Source of the DNA: Kribbella steppae
GTDB lineage: Bacteria > Actinomycetota > Actinomycetes > Propionibacteriales > Kribbellaceae
Reading direction: 5' to 3'
Assembly (NCBI RefSeq): GCF_004342025.1
Contig: NZ_SLWN01000001.1
Location: 355,972 to 419,971, forward strand
Length of the DNA stretch: 64,000 bases
Made by a program: the position numbers and the translations under genes. Every line of letters begins with the position of its first letter. The first letter of the stretch is position 1. Shown one piece after another: positions 42,805 to 50,840 of the stretch. A model generated the notes under the pieces. The model was not told the origin of the DNA and did not search any database. It worked only from the letters and a program-made list of their open reading frames with translations.

Positions 42805-44300
42805 CGGTTGGAGGCCGAGCGGATGAAGGCGGCCAGGTCTTTCGACTGCTGCACCCGGGACGGCTCGTGGAGGTACATCATGTGGCCCGCCGGGTAGTAC
42901 TTGGTCTCGATGTTGCCGACCAGGTCGGCCGGGATCTGGAGGCGGGCCAAGGAGTGTTCGGTGGCGAAGTACGGCGTGGCTCCGTCGTAGTGGCCGGACG
43001 CGACGTGGACCTTGAGGTGGGGGTTGACCCGCATCGCGTCAGCGAGTTTGTCCGCGACGGTGATCTGCTGGCCCTCGAACTCCTTGAAGGACCAGTTCTT
43101 GGCCGCGTCCATGTTCAGGATCTCGTACGGCAGATCGTTCTTGTAGTCGAGTTCCACCCGCACGTAGTGGTTCAGCGCGGCGGTGTAGGGCCCGATGATC
43201 GCGCTGAACGACGGGTCCTTACCCGGCGTCTCACCGGCGTAGTCCGCGTCCCACCCGGTGAAGCGGCCGTCCAGCCGGCCGACCACCTGGCGACGTGACC
43301 GGAGCAGTTCGGCGAAGAAGCGCATGTGCTCGATCCGCAGGTTGACCCGGTCGAGGTAGTCCTCGGACAGCCCGGTCAACGTCGCCAGCCGGGTGACCAC
43401 CTCGGCCCGGTAGTCAGCCGGGATCCGGTTGCCCTGGGCAAGCGCATTCGGGTAGCGTCCGGCCGCGAACCGCTCGGCGTCCGCGAGCACCTCGTCCAGC
43501 GATTGATCCGGCCCGAGACCGTGGTAGTGCGCGATGGCGGCGTACGACGGCAGGAACAACGTGTACGGCACATCGTTGCCCGGCGCGAAGTCGAGGGTGC
43601 CGAACTCGAGCACAGCGGAGATCAGCATCACGCCGTTCAGGTACATGCCGTACCGCTCCTGCAGATGCGAGGCCAGTCCGGCGGCGCGCGTCGTACCGTA
43701 CGACTCACCGGCCAGGAACTTCGGCGACATCCACCGCCCGTTGCGCGACGTCCACAGCCGGATCACCTCGCCGACGGACTCCAGGTCGCGGGTGAAGCCG
43801 TGGTAGTCGCCCGGCTTCTCGCCCTCGACGGCGCGCGAGTAGCCCGTCGACACCGGGTCGATGAAGACGATGTCGCTGTGCTGCAACAAGGACTCGGTGT
43901 TGTCCACCAGCCCGTACGGCGGGGGCGCGAGCTCACCGGCGTCACCGGACACGACCCGGCGCGGACCCAGCAGGCCGAGGTGCAGCCAGATGCTCGACGA
44001 GCCCGGGCCGCCGTTGAACGCGAACGTCACCGGCCGGTCGGCGGCATCGGCGTCGTCCAGCGTGTACGCGGTCAGGAACACCTCCGCCTTCGCCCGGTGC
44101 CCGTCGAACTTCCCCTCGGTCAGCACCTCCTGCCGCAGTACGATCCGCCCGGTCGTCGCGGTGTACTTCAGCTTCTTCCGGCCGATCGACAGCACGTGCT
44201 GCGTCGACACCAGATCGTCGGTGGGCGTCTTGGCCTCGGCCGGCTTCTGCTCCTCGGCCGCCACCTCGGCCACGGACTCGGTGCTCTCATCCTTCGCCAT
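42801..44300 (-). CDS. S10-family serine carboxypeptidase-like protein
   Basis: A 499-residue alpha/beta hydrolase. The catalytic Ser lies in LAGESYGTTR, the Asp in VASGHYDGATPYFA and the His in YPAGHMMYLHEP; the oxyanion segment is FAFNGGPGSSS. There is no signal peptide, unusual for this mostly secreted or vacuolar family, and the N-terminus is a 35-residue acidic Glu/Ala/Thr-rich lead. ATG 44300 has AAGG 8 nt upstream. It is coupled to the 74-residue gene after it. Confidence 0.93.
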   Translation of the reverse strand: MAKDESTESVAEVAAEEQKPAEAKTPTDDLVSTQHVLSIGRKKLKYTATTGRIVLRQEVLTEGKFDGHRAKAEVFLTAYTLDDADAADRPVTFAFNGGPGSSSIWLHLGLLGPRRVVSGDAGELAPPPYGLVDNTESLLQHSDIVFIDPVSTGYSRAVEGEKPGDYHGFTRDLESVGEVIRLWTSRNGRWMSPKFLAGESYGTTRAAGLASHLQERYGMYLNGVMLISAVLEFGTLDFAPGNDVPYTLFLPSYAAIAHYHGLGPDQSLDEVLADAERFAAGRYPNALAQGNRIPADYRAEVVTRLATLTGLSEDYLDRVNLRIEHMRFFAELLRSRRQVVGRLDGRFTGWDADYAGETPGKDPSFSAIIGPYTAALNHYVRVELDYKNDLPYEILNMDAAKNWSFKEFEGQQITVADKLADAMRVNPHLKVHVASGHYDGATPYFATEHSLARLQIPADLVGNIETKYYPAGHMMYLHEPSRVQQSKDLAAFIRSASNR

Positions 44301-44397
44301 GCCGAGCACCTTAGTTCACCCGCAAGAGCGGCTCGCTAACGGTGAAGCCACGGAAAGCCGCACCACACCGGGACGGGTGCGGCACTAGCCTGTGGGC

Positions 44398-44766
44398 ATG
44401 GCGACGATTCTGCACATCGCGTTTCCGGACCAGTGGGAAGCCGCCAAGCAGGCAGGCTGCTACCGGTGGTCGACGCGGGGCAAGAGCCTCGACGACGGGG
44501 CGACGTTCATCCACGCCTCCCGGCCGGAGCAGGTGGCCATGGTGGCGAACTTCGTGTACGACGACGTCCACGAGCCGCTGTGCCTGCTGGTGATCGACAC
44601 CGAGCGCCTGGTGTCCGCGCTCTGCGACGAGGACCTGGACGCGATCGGCATCAGCTTCCCGCACATCTACGGCCCGTTGAACCTCGACGCGGTGGTCGAC
44701 GTACGCCCGTACGAGCGGGCTACCGACGGCCGTTGGCCCGAGGTGACCACCGAGGCCGTATCCTGA
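44398..44766 (+). CDS. DUF952-family protein
   Basis: A 122-residue protein with the DUF952 pattern: ILHIAFPDQWEAAKQAG, the conserved GATFIHASRPEQV, then CLLVIDTERL and FPHIYGPLNLDAVVDV. The family is related to glutathione S-transferase-like or phage small proteins, and its activity is not known. ATG 44398 fits the homology better than GTG 44392. It ends 5 nt before the RNase P RNA. Confidence 0.9.
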   Translation: MATILHIAFPDQWEAAKQAGCYRWSTRGKSLDDGATFIHASRPEQVAMVANFVYDDVHEPLCLLVIDTERLVSALCDEDLDAIGISFPHIYGPLNLDAVVDVRPYERATDGRWPEVTTEAVS

Positions 44767-44770
44767 ACGC

Positions 44771-45177
44771 GGAACGGGTCGGTCGGGCGATCGCGTCGTC
44801 CACCCCACCGGTGGACGCCGAGGAAAGTCCGGACTCCACAGGGCAGCGTGGTGGGTAACACCCACCCGGGGCAACCCGCGGGACAGTGCCACAGAGAGCA
44901 GACCGCCAGCGGCTTCGGTGAACCCCGTGGTTCATCGGAGTGCGGGTGAGGGTGAAAGGGTGGTGTAAGAGACCACCAGCTCCGCAGGTGACTGCGGAGG
45001 CTCGGTAAACCCCACGTGGAGCAAGGCCAAGAAGGACGATGGGCAACCACCGTCCGCGCGAGCGTTCGAGGGCTGCCCGCCCGAGCTCGCGGGTAGGCCG
45101 CTGGAGGTGCCCGGCAACGGTCACCGTAGATGGATGGTCGCCGACCACAGAATCCGGCTTACAGACCGGCCCGTTCC
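44771..45177 (+). ncRNA. rnpB: RNase P RNA, bacterial class A
   Basis: The 5' and 3' ends form P1: GGAACGGGTCGGTC (44771-44784) pairs with GACCGGCCCGTTCC (45164-45177) with a single G-U. Core elements are present in order: GAGGAAAGTCCGGAC with ACAGGGCAG after it, a GGTGAAAGGGTG region, GTAAGAGACCACC, then AGATGGATGGTCGCC and ACAGAATCCGGCTTACAG near the 3' end. The length of about 407 nt is normal for actinobacteria. It processes the 5' ends of pre-tRNA with the RnpA protein. Open frames across it are not genes. Confidence 0.97.
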
Positions 45178-45233
45178 CTCACACACCAGCCGATCTACCG
45201 GATTCGGCACTGGGTGATGGCAGGCTTGGGGTT

Positions 45234-46370
45234 ATGGCGCGCAGAGGGGTACGTCGGGTACGTACGGGGATCGTGATCCTCGTACTGTTCGCGCTGCTCG
45301 CCGGGAGCGGATATGTGGGCTGGGTGGCGGTCCAGCGGTCGGAGCCGGTGGCACTACCCGACCCGACCGGCAACTATCAGGTCGGCCGGCGGACGTTCGA
45401 GTGGACCGACACCGGCCGCAAGGATCCGTACGGCGAAGGGCAGCGCCAACTGTCCGTCTGGCTTTGGTACCCGGTGGCCAAGAGCACGACCGGTCGCAAA
45501 GTGCAGTACGCGCCGGGCCTGTGGAGCGACCTCCAACTGAAGGCACCCGCCTCGGTGTTCCAGGGAGCGTTCGACACGCTGCGGGACCCGGCGTTCGACC
45601 GGGTGGCAGTCGCACCCGGCCGGTTCCCGATCGTCGTACTGATGCCGGGCTTGGGCCTGTCGGCGCCGATGTACGCGAGCCTGGCCGAGGACCTCGCGAG
45701 TCACGGCTACCTGGTGGCTGGCGTGACGCCGACGTACAGCGCGGACCTCACCGTCCTAAACGGGCAGAAGGTCGAGAGCACCGAGGCCGCCAAGCCGAAC
45801 GACCTCGAGAAGGAAGGCGATCGCCTCGTCGGCACCTGGGCCGCCGACGCCCGGTTCGCCGGCTCGACGGTCGCCAAGCAACTGCCGAACAGCGTGGAGT
45901 CCGGGATCGGCACGTCGTACGTCGGCCACTCGTTCGGCGGCGCGGCAGCACTCGAAGCCTGCCGGACCGACGGCCGGTGTGCGGCTGCGGTCGACCTGGA
46001 TGGCAGCCCGTACGGCGAGGCGGTGACGAAGGGCGTGCAGGCGCCGATCCTCCTGCTCGGCGCCGACGACTCCTGCATCACCGGCGTCTGCGGCCCGGAC
46101 GCCCGCGGCGACGAGGACCGGGACCGCACCCTGTCGTTGCTCAAGGCAAGCAGCAGTACGTCGTGGTGCGCCACCATCCCGGGGACGCGCCACTACAACT
46201 TCACCGACTACGGCGCCTACTACCTGGCCCTGCCGCTCCGGACGTACCTCCCACTCGGCAGCGCCGGACCACGCCACGCTCTCCGCGTCCAGAACGGCTA
46301 CGTCAGCACGTTCCTGGCGCACGCCATCTATCGCTCCCCAGCCCCAGGCGCCCCCGCCTGCAGCTCCTAG
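45234..46370 (+). CDS. Membrane-anchored alpha/beta hydrolase (PAF-acetylhydrolase-like)
   Basis: A 378-residue protein with an N-terminal helix (GIVILVLFALLAGSGYVGWVAV, about 11-32) that anchors or exports it. The hydrolase has SVWLWYP, FPIVVLMPG, the nucleophile elbow GHSFGGAAALEAC, the Asp region AVDLDGSPYG and the late His in TRHYNFTDYG, an order like platelet-activating-factor acetylhydrolases. Cys pairs in the second half could form disulfides outside the cell. Start ATG 45234 is weakly supported by GGGG. It follows rnpB by 56 nt. Confidence 0.87.
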   Translation: MARRGVRRVRTGIVILVLFALLAGSGYVGWVAVQRSEPVALPDPTGNYQVGRRTFEWTDTGRKDPYGEGQRQLSVWLWYPVAKSTTGRKVQYAPGLWSDLQLKAPASVFQGAFDTLRDPAFDRVAVAPGRFPIVVLMPGLGLSAPMYASLAEDLASHGYLVAGVTPTYSADLTVLNGQKVESTEAAKPNDLEKEGDRLVGTWAADARFAGSTVAKQLPNSVESGIGTSYVGHSFGGAAALEACRTDGRCAAAVDLDGSPYGEAVTKGVQAPILLLGADDSCITGVCGPDARGDEDRDRTLSLLKASSSTSWCATIPGTRHYNFTDYGAYYLALPLRTYLPLGSAGPRHALRVQNGYVSTFLAHAIYRSPAPGAPACSS

Positions 46371-46852
46371 AGATCGAGCTCGTACGTCTGGCCGACGAGG
46401 CTCTCACCCCAGGAGTCATGCTGCTCGGAGCCGGTGAGGCGGAAGCCGCGGGCAAGGTAGATGTGCCCGGCGGCGACCAGCGGATCGTTGGTCCACAGCA
46501 CCATCCGCTTGTAGCCGACCGCGCGGGCGAAGGCCAGGCAGGTGTCGACCAGGTCAGCGCCGAGGCCGAGACCGCGCGCGTCCGGGGTGACGAGCAGCAG
46601 CCGCAGTTGAGCGGTCGTCTCGTCCGGACCGCGCACGCAGAAGATGCTGCCGGCCCGAACGCCGTCCACCTCGGCGATCCACGCGGCCTCCCGTGAGTCG
46701 TCGTAGTCGGTCGCGTACGCCGCGACGATCTGCGCGATCAAGACCTCGTACGACAGACCCCAGCCGTACTCCGCCGCGTAGATCTCGGCGTGCGACTGCA
46801 CCACCCAGCCAAGGTCGCCCGGCTCCCCCAGCTTCCTGATCAGCTTTGTCAT
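46367..46852 (-). CDS. GNAT N-acetyltransferase
   Basis: A 161-residue GNAT domain. Motif A is LRLLLVTPDARGLGLGADLVDTCLAFA, and the C-terminal part reads MVLWTNDPLVAAGHIYLARGFRLTG, the form often fused to MarR regulators. ATG 46852 follows the divergent TetR gene by 52 bp and shares its palindromic operator, so the TetR protein probably regulates it. Its end overlaps the convergent hydrolase stop by 4 nt. Confidence 0.9.
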   Translation of the reverse strand: MTKLIRKLGEPGDLGWVVQSHAEIYAAEYGWGLSYEVLIAQIVAAYATDYDDSREAAWIAEVDGVRAGSIFCVRGPDETTAQLRLLLVTPDARGLGLGADLVDTCLAFARAVGYKRMVLWTNDPLVAAGHIYLARGFRLTGSEQHDSWGESLVGQTYELDL

Positions 46853-46867
46853 CAACCCTACCCAATC

Positions 46868-46889
46868 TACTGACACGACTGTTTCAGTA
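46868..46889. promoter_or_regulatory. Palindromic operator in the TetR/GNAT divergent promoter
   Basis: TACTGA (46868-46873) and TCAGTA (46884-46889) form an exact inverted repeat with a 10-bp spacer, a usual TetR operator size of 22 bp. GATACT (46893-46898), 6 nt before the TetR GTG, is a likely -10 box for a leaderless message, so the operator would cover the -35 region. Confidence 0.65.
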
Positions 46890-46904
46890 AGCGATACTAG
46901 CGTT

Positions 46905-47471
46905 GTGCCGACCACGAAGCCAGCCCCGTCCGCGCGCGAGCAGGAACTGCTCGAGCGCGCCTACGCGTACTCGCTCACCCACGGACTGGCCGACCTGTCG
47001 CTGCGCCCGCTCGCGACGGCGATCGGCTCCAGCCCACGGGTCCTGCTGTTCCTGTTCGGCAGCAAGGACGGCCTGATCCGCGCCCTCCTCGCCCGAGCCC
47101 GCGTCGACGAGCTCGAACTGCTGCGGCAGCTCGACGCCCGGTACGACGAACCGCCAGGACTGACCGTGGTCGCCAGGGAGCTGTGGACGTGGCTGGCCGC
47201 GCCCGAACGACGGCCGTTGATGAAGTTCTGGGTCGAGGCGTACGGGCGCTCGCTGGTCGCGCCAGAAGGCCCGTGGGCGGACTACGGCCGCTCGACGGTG
47301 GACGACTGGCTCGAGCTGCTCAAGGCAAGTCAGCCCGATCCCGGGTCCGCCGAGGCGGAGGCACGTCGTACCGCCGTGCTGGCGATGCTCCGCGGCGCCC
47401 TGCTGGACCTGCTGGCGACCGGTGATCTCAAGCGCACGACCAAAGCGGTCGAGGATTACCTAGGAGACTAG
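46905..47471 (+). CDS. TetR-family transcriptional regulator
   Basis: A 188-residue regulator. The helix-turn-helix lies at about 12-58 (LLERAYAYSLTHGLADLSLR, ATAIGSSPRVLLFLFGSKDGLIRAL), followed by a helical ligand domain. It starts at GTG without a ribosome binding site but 6 nt after a -10 box, so the message is leaderless. It is divergent from the GNAT gene. Its last 12 nt overlap the convergent ribonuclease gene. Confidence 0.92.
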   Translation: MPTTKPAPSAREQELLERAYAYSLTHGLADLSLRPLATAIGSSPRVLLFLFGSKDGLIRALLARARVDELELLRQLDARYDEPPGLTVVARELWTWLAAPERRPLMKFWVEAYGRSLVAPEGPWADYGRSTVDDWLELLKASQPDPGSAEAEARRTAVLAMLRGALLDLLATGDLKRTTKAVEDYLGD

Positions 47472-48896
47472 TTCGAAGGCGACCAGGCGCTTGGCGATAT
47501 CGGCTTCGACGAGTTTGACGCGGACCGGCCGGCCCAGCGGCAGTGGCGTCGTACCGGACAGGCGCCCCTCGATCGCCAACGTGGACAGCACGACGATGCC
47601 GCGGGTGTTGTCGCGTTTGTCGACCTCGGTGATGACACCGTCGAACTCGGAACCGACCTCATCGGCCACCAACCCGGCCTCGACCATGCTGACGATCGAT
47701 CGCTCGTACGCGTGCGCCCGGCGATCCGCGTCGTCCATGGTCTTCGGGATCTCGTCCATCGACTCGCGCACCCACGTCGGCACCTCGGTGCCCGCGGACA
47801 GCGCCACGCAGATCTCCGCGGTCCACCGGTCCACCAGCCGCCGCAGCGGCGCGGTGACGTGCGCGTACTCCGCCTTCATCGCCGCATGCTCCGGCTGCTC
47901 CGGCACACCGTCGGAGAACGCGCTGTACCCGGCGCCGCGGAACAGCACCGTGCACGCCGCCAGCATCGCCGCGTGCGCCGGAACCTTCGGATCCAGCCCA
48001 TGGATGAACGCCGCGTACGACGTCCCGTCCGGCCAAGTGATCCCGAGTGCCTTGGCCGTGTTCCCCAGCTTGCGGCGCAGATCCTCGTGCGACTCCGGCA
48101 GCGTCCGCAGGATGCCGATTCCGCCGCGCATCATCAGCTGCGCGGCGGCCATCCCGGTGAGCAGCGAGATCTGCGCGTTCCAGCCCTCGACCGGTAGTGG
48201 TGCGCGGAACTCCAGACCCCAGCCGTGGTTGGAGGTGACGACTTCCTGGTCCGGGATGGGCAGGTTCACGCCGCCGCGGGCTAGCTCGCGCTGCTCACGG
48301 AGCTTGCCGACCTCGCGCAGCAGTTGCAGCGACTCCGAGGCGTTGCCGGCGTCGAGGTCCTTCTGGACGCCGGCGTAGTTGAGCTTGGCGCGCGACTTCA
48401 CCAGCGCGCGCTCGCAGACCACCTTGGTGCCTTCACCGGCCGCGTCGACCGAGATCGTCCACAGCACGGCGGGACGGACCTGGTCGGGCAGCAGCGAGGC
48501 CGCACCCTCGGACAGCTCCGGCGGGTGCAGCGGGGTGCGCTTGTCCGGGGCGTAGAGGGTCTCGCCGCGACGGCGGGCCTCGACGTCGATCGGGTCGCCG
48601 GGCTGGACGAACGCGGCGACGTCGGCGATCGCGTAGTACACCGTGTAGCCGTCACCGTTGCGCTCGATGTACAGCGCCTGGTCCAGATCCATCGAGTCCG
48701 GCGGGTCGATGGTGACGAAGTCGAGGTCGGTCCGGTCGAGCTCAGGCAGGCGAGGGTTCTTCGCCGCCTGCAGCGCCGCGGCGACCACCTCGGCCGGGAA
48801 CTCCGCCGGGACCTCCAGCTCATGCCGGATCGCTTGCAGTGACGCCCGGAAGACTTCCGGCACAGCCTCGGCGAAATGAACCCTCTGCAAAGGCAC
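47460..48896 (-). CDS. RNB-domain ribonuclease (RNase II family)
   Basis: A 478-residue protein holding an RNB catalytic domain: DFVTIDPPDSMDLDQALYIE (four Asp metal ligands), YYAIADVAAFV, ETLYAPDKRTPLHPPELSE, RAYERS-type region HAYERSIVSMVEA, and a short S1-like end. It lacks the N-terminal cold-shock domains of RNase II/R, as is common for the actinobacterial form. It would degrade RNA 3' to 5'. GTG 48896 has GGAG about 7 nt upstream. Confidence 0.93.
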   Translation of the reverse strand: MPLQRVHFAEAVPEVFRASLQAIRHELEVPAEFPAEVVAAALQAAKNPRLPELDRTDLDFVTIDPPDSMDLDQALYIERNGDGYTVYYAIADVAAFVQPGDPIDVEARRRGETLYAPDKRTPLHPPELSEGAASLLPDQVRPAVLWTISVDAAGEGTKVVCERALVKSRAKLNYAGVQKDLDAGNASESLQLLREVGKLREQRELARGGVNLPIPDQEVVTSNHGWGLEFRAPLPVEGWNAQISLLTGMAAAQLMMRGGIGILRTLPESHEDLRRKLGNTAKALGITWPDGTSYAAFIHGLDPKVPAHAAMLAACTVLFRGAGYSAFSDGVPEQPEHAAMKAEYAHVTAPLRRLVDRWTAEICVALSAGTEVPTWVRESMDEIPKTMDDADRRAHAYERSIVSMVEAGLVADEVGSEFDGVITEVDKRDNTRGIVVLSTLAIEGRLSGTTPLPLGRPVRVKLVEADIAKRLVAFELVS

Positions 48897-48940
48897 GTGA
48901 GCTCTCCGTCCTGGTCAGCGCACTCGGTGTGTGCGTGAGG

Positions 48941-50059
48941 TCAGACTAGCGAGGGTTGCACATTGAAGGAGCGCAGTGAGGCCAGGCCGTCGGCGTACCA
49001 GTGAATCTCGGTGAGCGTTGCCGGGCGCAACTCCATCCGGAACATCGACGACATCGGGGCCTGCAGCACCGACCGCACCATCAGCTTGATCGGCGTGACA
49101 TGGGTGACGACGACAACGGTCTTGCCCGGGTATCTGGACAGCAGCCCGTCCCGCGCCGACCGGGCCCGCCGCGCGCACTGGTCGAACGACTCGCCCCCTG
49201 GCGGTGCGACCGCGGTCGACTCCATCCACGCGTTCAGCGCGTCCGGCCACTTCTGCTGGACCTCCGCGAACGTGTGCCCGTCCCAGTCACCGAAGGAGCA
49301 CTCGACCCAGCCGTCGTCGACAACCGGCTCGAGCCCGAGACCGGCCGCGACGATCTCTGCCGTCTGCCGCGTCCGCAGCATCGGCGACGTCACCATCGCG
49401 TCCACGCCACCGATCCGGGACAGGTACTCCGCGGCCGCGTGCGCCTGAGCCCGGCCGGTGTCGCTCAGCCCGGGGTTGTCGCCACCGGATCCGGAGAACC
49501 GCTTCTCCACGGTGTGTGGAGTCTCGCCGTGGCGCAGGAAGATCAGCTGCGTCGGCGGCTCGGCCTGCGCACCCCAGCCCTGGATCGCCTTCTGCAGATC
49601 CGACGGTTCCTTGACGGCCGCAGCCTCGACGACTGAAGGCTTCAGCGGGATCGGTACGCCGTCCAGGGCCATGTTCGCCAGCGCGTCCGCGGCGGCGTTC
49701 TGCGCCCGCGGCACCCAGGTCCACTCGGTCCCGAACGGCGCCAGCCCTTGGGCCTTGATCGCGAGCGGCTGCAGGTCCGGGTGCTTGATCTTCCACCGGC
49801 CGGCCATCTGCTCGATCACGAGCTTGGAGTCCATCCGCACCTCGATCGAGGCGTCCGGCGCGTACTCCGCGGCCAGCTCGAGCCCGGCGATCAGACCGGA
49901 GTACTCGGCGACGTTGTTGGTCGCGATGCCGAGCGTCTTCCCGGACTGCGCGATCACCTCGCCCGTCACTGGGTCGCGGACCAGAGCGCCGTACGCCGCC
50001 GGCCCAGGGTTCCCGCGTGACCCACCATCAGCCTCGACGATGACATGGCGATAAGTCAT
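48941..50059 (-). CDS. Bifunctional RNase H/acid phosphatase
   Basis: A 372-residue fusion known from mycobacteria (Rv2228c type). Residues 1-135 are RNase HI: VEADGGSRGNPG, ATNNVAEYSGLIAGLE, MDSKLVIEQMAG and VPRAQNAAADALAN supply the acidic metal ligands. Residues 165-372 are a histidine phosphatase: LIFLRHGETPHT, SPMLRTRQTAE and VVVTHVTPIKLM. The Rv2228c-type protein is related to cobalamin-type phosphatases (CobC-like), so it may serve both roles. ATG 50059 overlaps the zinc-ribbon stop in ATGA. Confidence 0.95.
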   Translation of the reverse strand: MTYRHVIVEADGGSRGNPGPAAYGALVRDPVTGEVIAQSGKTLGIATNNVAEYSGLIAGLELAAEYAPDASIEVRMDSKLVIEQMAGRWKIKHPDLQPLAIKAQGLAPFGTEWTWVPRAQNAAADALANMALDGVPIPLKPSVVEAAAVKEPSDLQKAIQGWGAQAEPPTQLIFLRHGETPHTVEKRFSGSGGDNPGLSDTGRAQAHAAAEYLSRIGGVDAMVTSPMLRTRQTAEIVAAGLGLEPVVDDGWVECSFGDWDGHTFAEVQQKWPDALNAWMESTAVAPPGGESFDQCARRARSARDGLLSRYPGKTVVVVTHVTPIKLMVRSVLQAPMSSMFRMELRPATLTEIHWYADGLASLRSFNVQPSLV

Positions 50060-50799
50060 GCGGCGCTCTCCGGCGTGCGGACGAGGATCCGGCCGCACTC
50101 CTCACACCGCAGTACGGCGTCCGGCGGGGACGCCTTGATCCGGTTCAGGTCGGACGGCGCCAGCTCCATCCGGCAGCCCATGCACCGCTTGCCGACCAGC
50201 GGCGCGGCACCGATCCCGCCGTTGTGCTCGCGGAGTCGCTGGTACTGCGTGACGAGAGCATCCGGGAGCTCGGCGGAGATCGTGGCCCGCTGGTCGCCGA
50301 GCTGCGCGCGCTGCTCGTCGAGCTCCTTGAGCGCCGCGTCGCGGGAGGTCTCCAGCTCGGCCTGCCGGCCGGCGAACGTCTCGGCGCGGGTCCGCAGGTC
50401 GGCCTGCACCGCCTCGGCCGCCTCCAGCTTCTCCATCACCTCGAGCTCGGCATCCTCGAGATCGGAGATCCGCCGGTCCAGCGAACCGACCTCGTGCTGC
50501 AGGTTCTCCAAGTCCTTCGGCGAGGTGACCTGCCCGGAGTCGAGCCGCTGCTGGTTGCGGGCCTTGCGCTGCCGCACCTGCTCGACATCACTGTCGGCCT
50601 TCTTCTGCTCCCGCTGCAGGTCGCTGACCTCGGTGTCGGCGGTGACGAGCTCGCGGTCGACCACCGACTTCTCCGCGGCCAGCTCGGCCAGGGTCTTGTG
50701 CTCGGGGAGCGATTTGCGTTTGTGGGCGACCTGATCCAGCTGCAGGTCGAGATCCTGCAGTTCCAGTAACCGGCGTTGGACAGCGGGCTCGGCGTTCAG
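50056..50799 (-). CDS. Coiled-coil zinc-ribbon protein (Rv2229c/CT398 type), CTG start
   Basis: A 247-residue protein: a long antiparallel coiled coil (about 5-180, heptads rich in Leu, Glu, Arg) and a C-terminal zinc ribbon with CMGCRM and CEECGR. The family is thought to link to RNA metabolism, consistent with the RNase H partner. The start is inferred as CTG 50799, because AAGGAG lies exactly 6 nt upstream and homology begins at NAEPAVQRRLLELQ; no ATG, GTG or TTG exists nearby in frame. It lies 41 nt after the Nif3-like gene. Confidence 0.9.
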   Translation of the reverse strand: MNAEPAVQRRLLELQDLDLQLDQVAHKRKSLPEHKTLAELAAEKSVVDRELVTADTEVSDLQREQKKADSDVEQVRQRKARNQQRLDSGQVTSPKDLENLQHEVGSLDRRISDLEDAELEVMEKLEAAEAVQADLRTRAETFAGRQAELETSRDAALKELDEQRAQLGDQRATISAELPDALVTQYQRLREHNGGIGAAPLVGKRCMGCRMELAPSDLNRIKASPPDAVLRCEECGRILVRTPESAA

Positions 50800-50805
50800 A
50801 GTCGG

Positions 50806-50811
50806 CTCCTT
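50806..50811 (-). promoter_or_regulatory. Ribosome binding site that fixes a CTG start
   Basis: AAGGAG, 6 nt upstream of CTG 50799, is the only good Shine-Dalgarno sequence before the zinc-ribbon gene. It is why the CTG is accepted as initiator. Confidence 0.7.
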
Positions 50812-50840
50812 AGTTCGTTCAGTTGTCAGTTGCCGCGGAC

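Noticed and set aside
44667..45233. Open frames across rnpB and an upstream start for the hydrolase at 45039
   Set aside because: The RNase P RNA fold accounts for this stretch; the hydrolase homology and membrane segment begin only at 45234.
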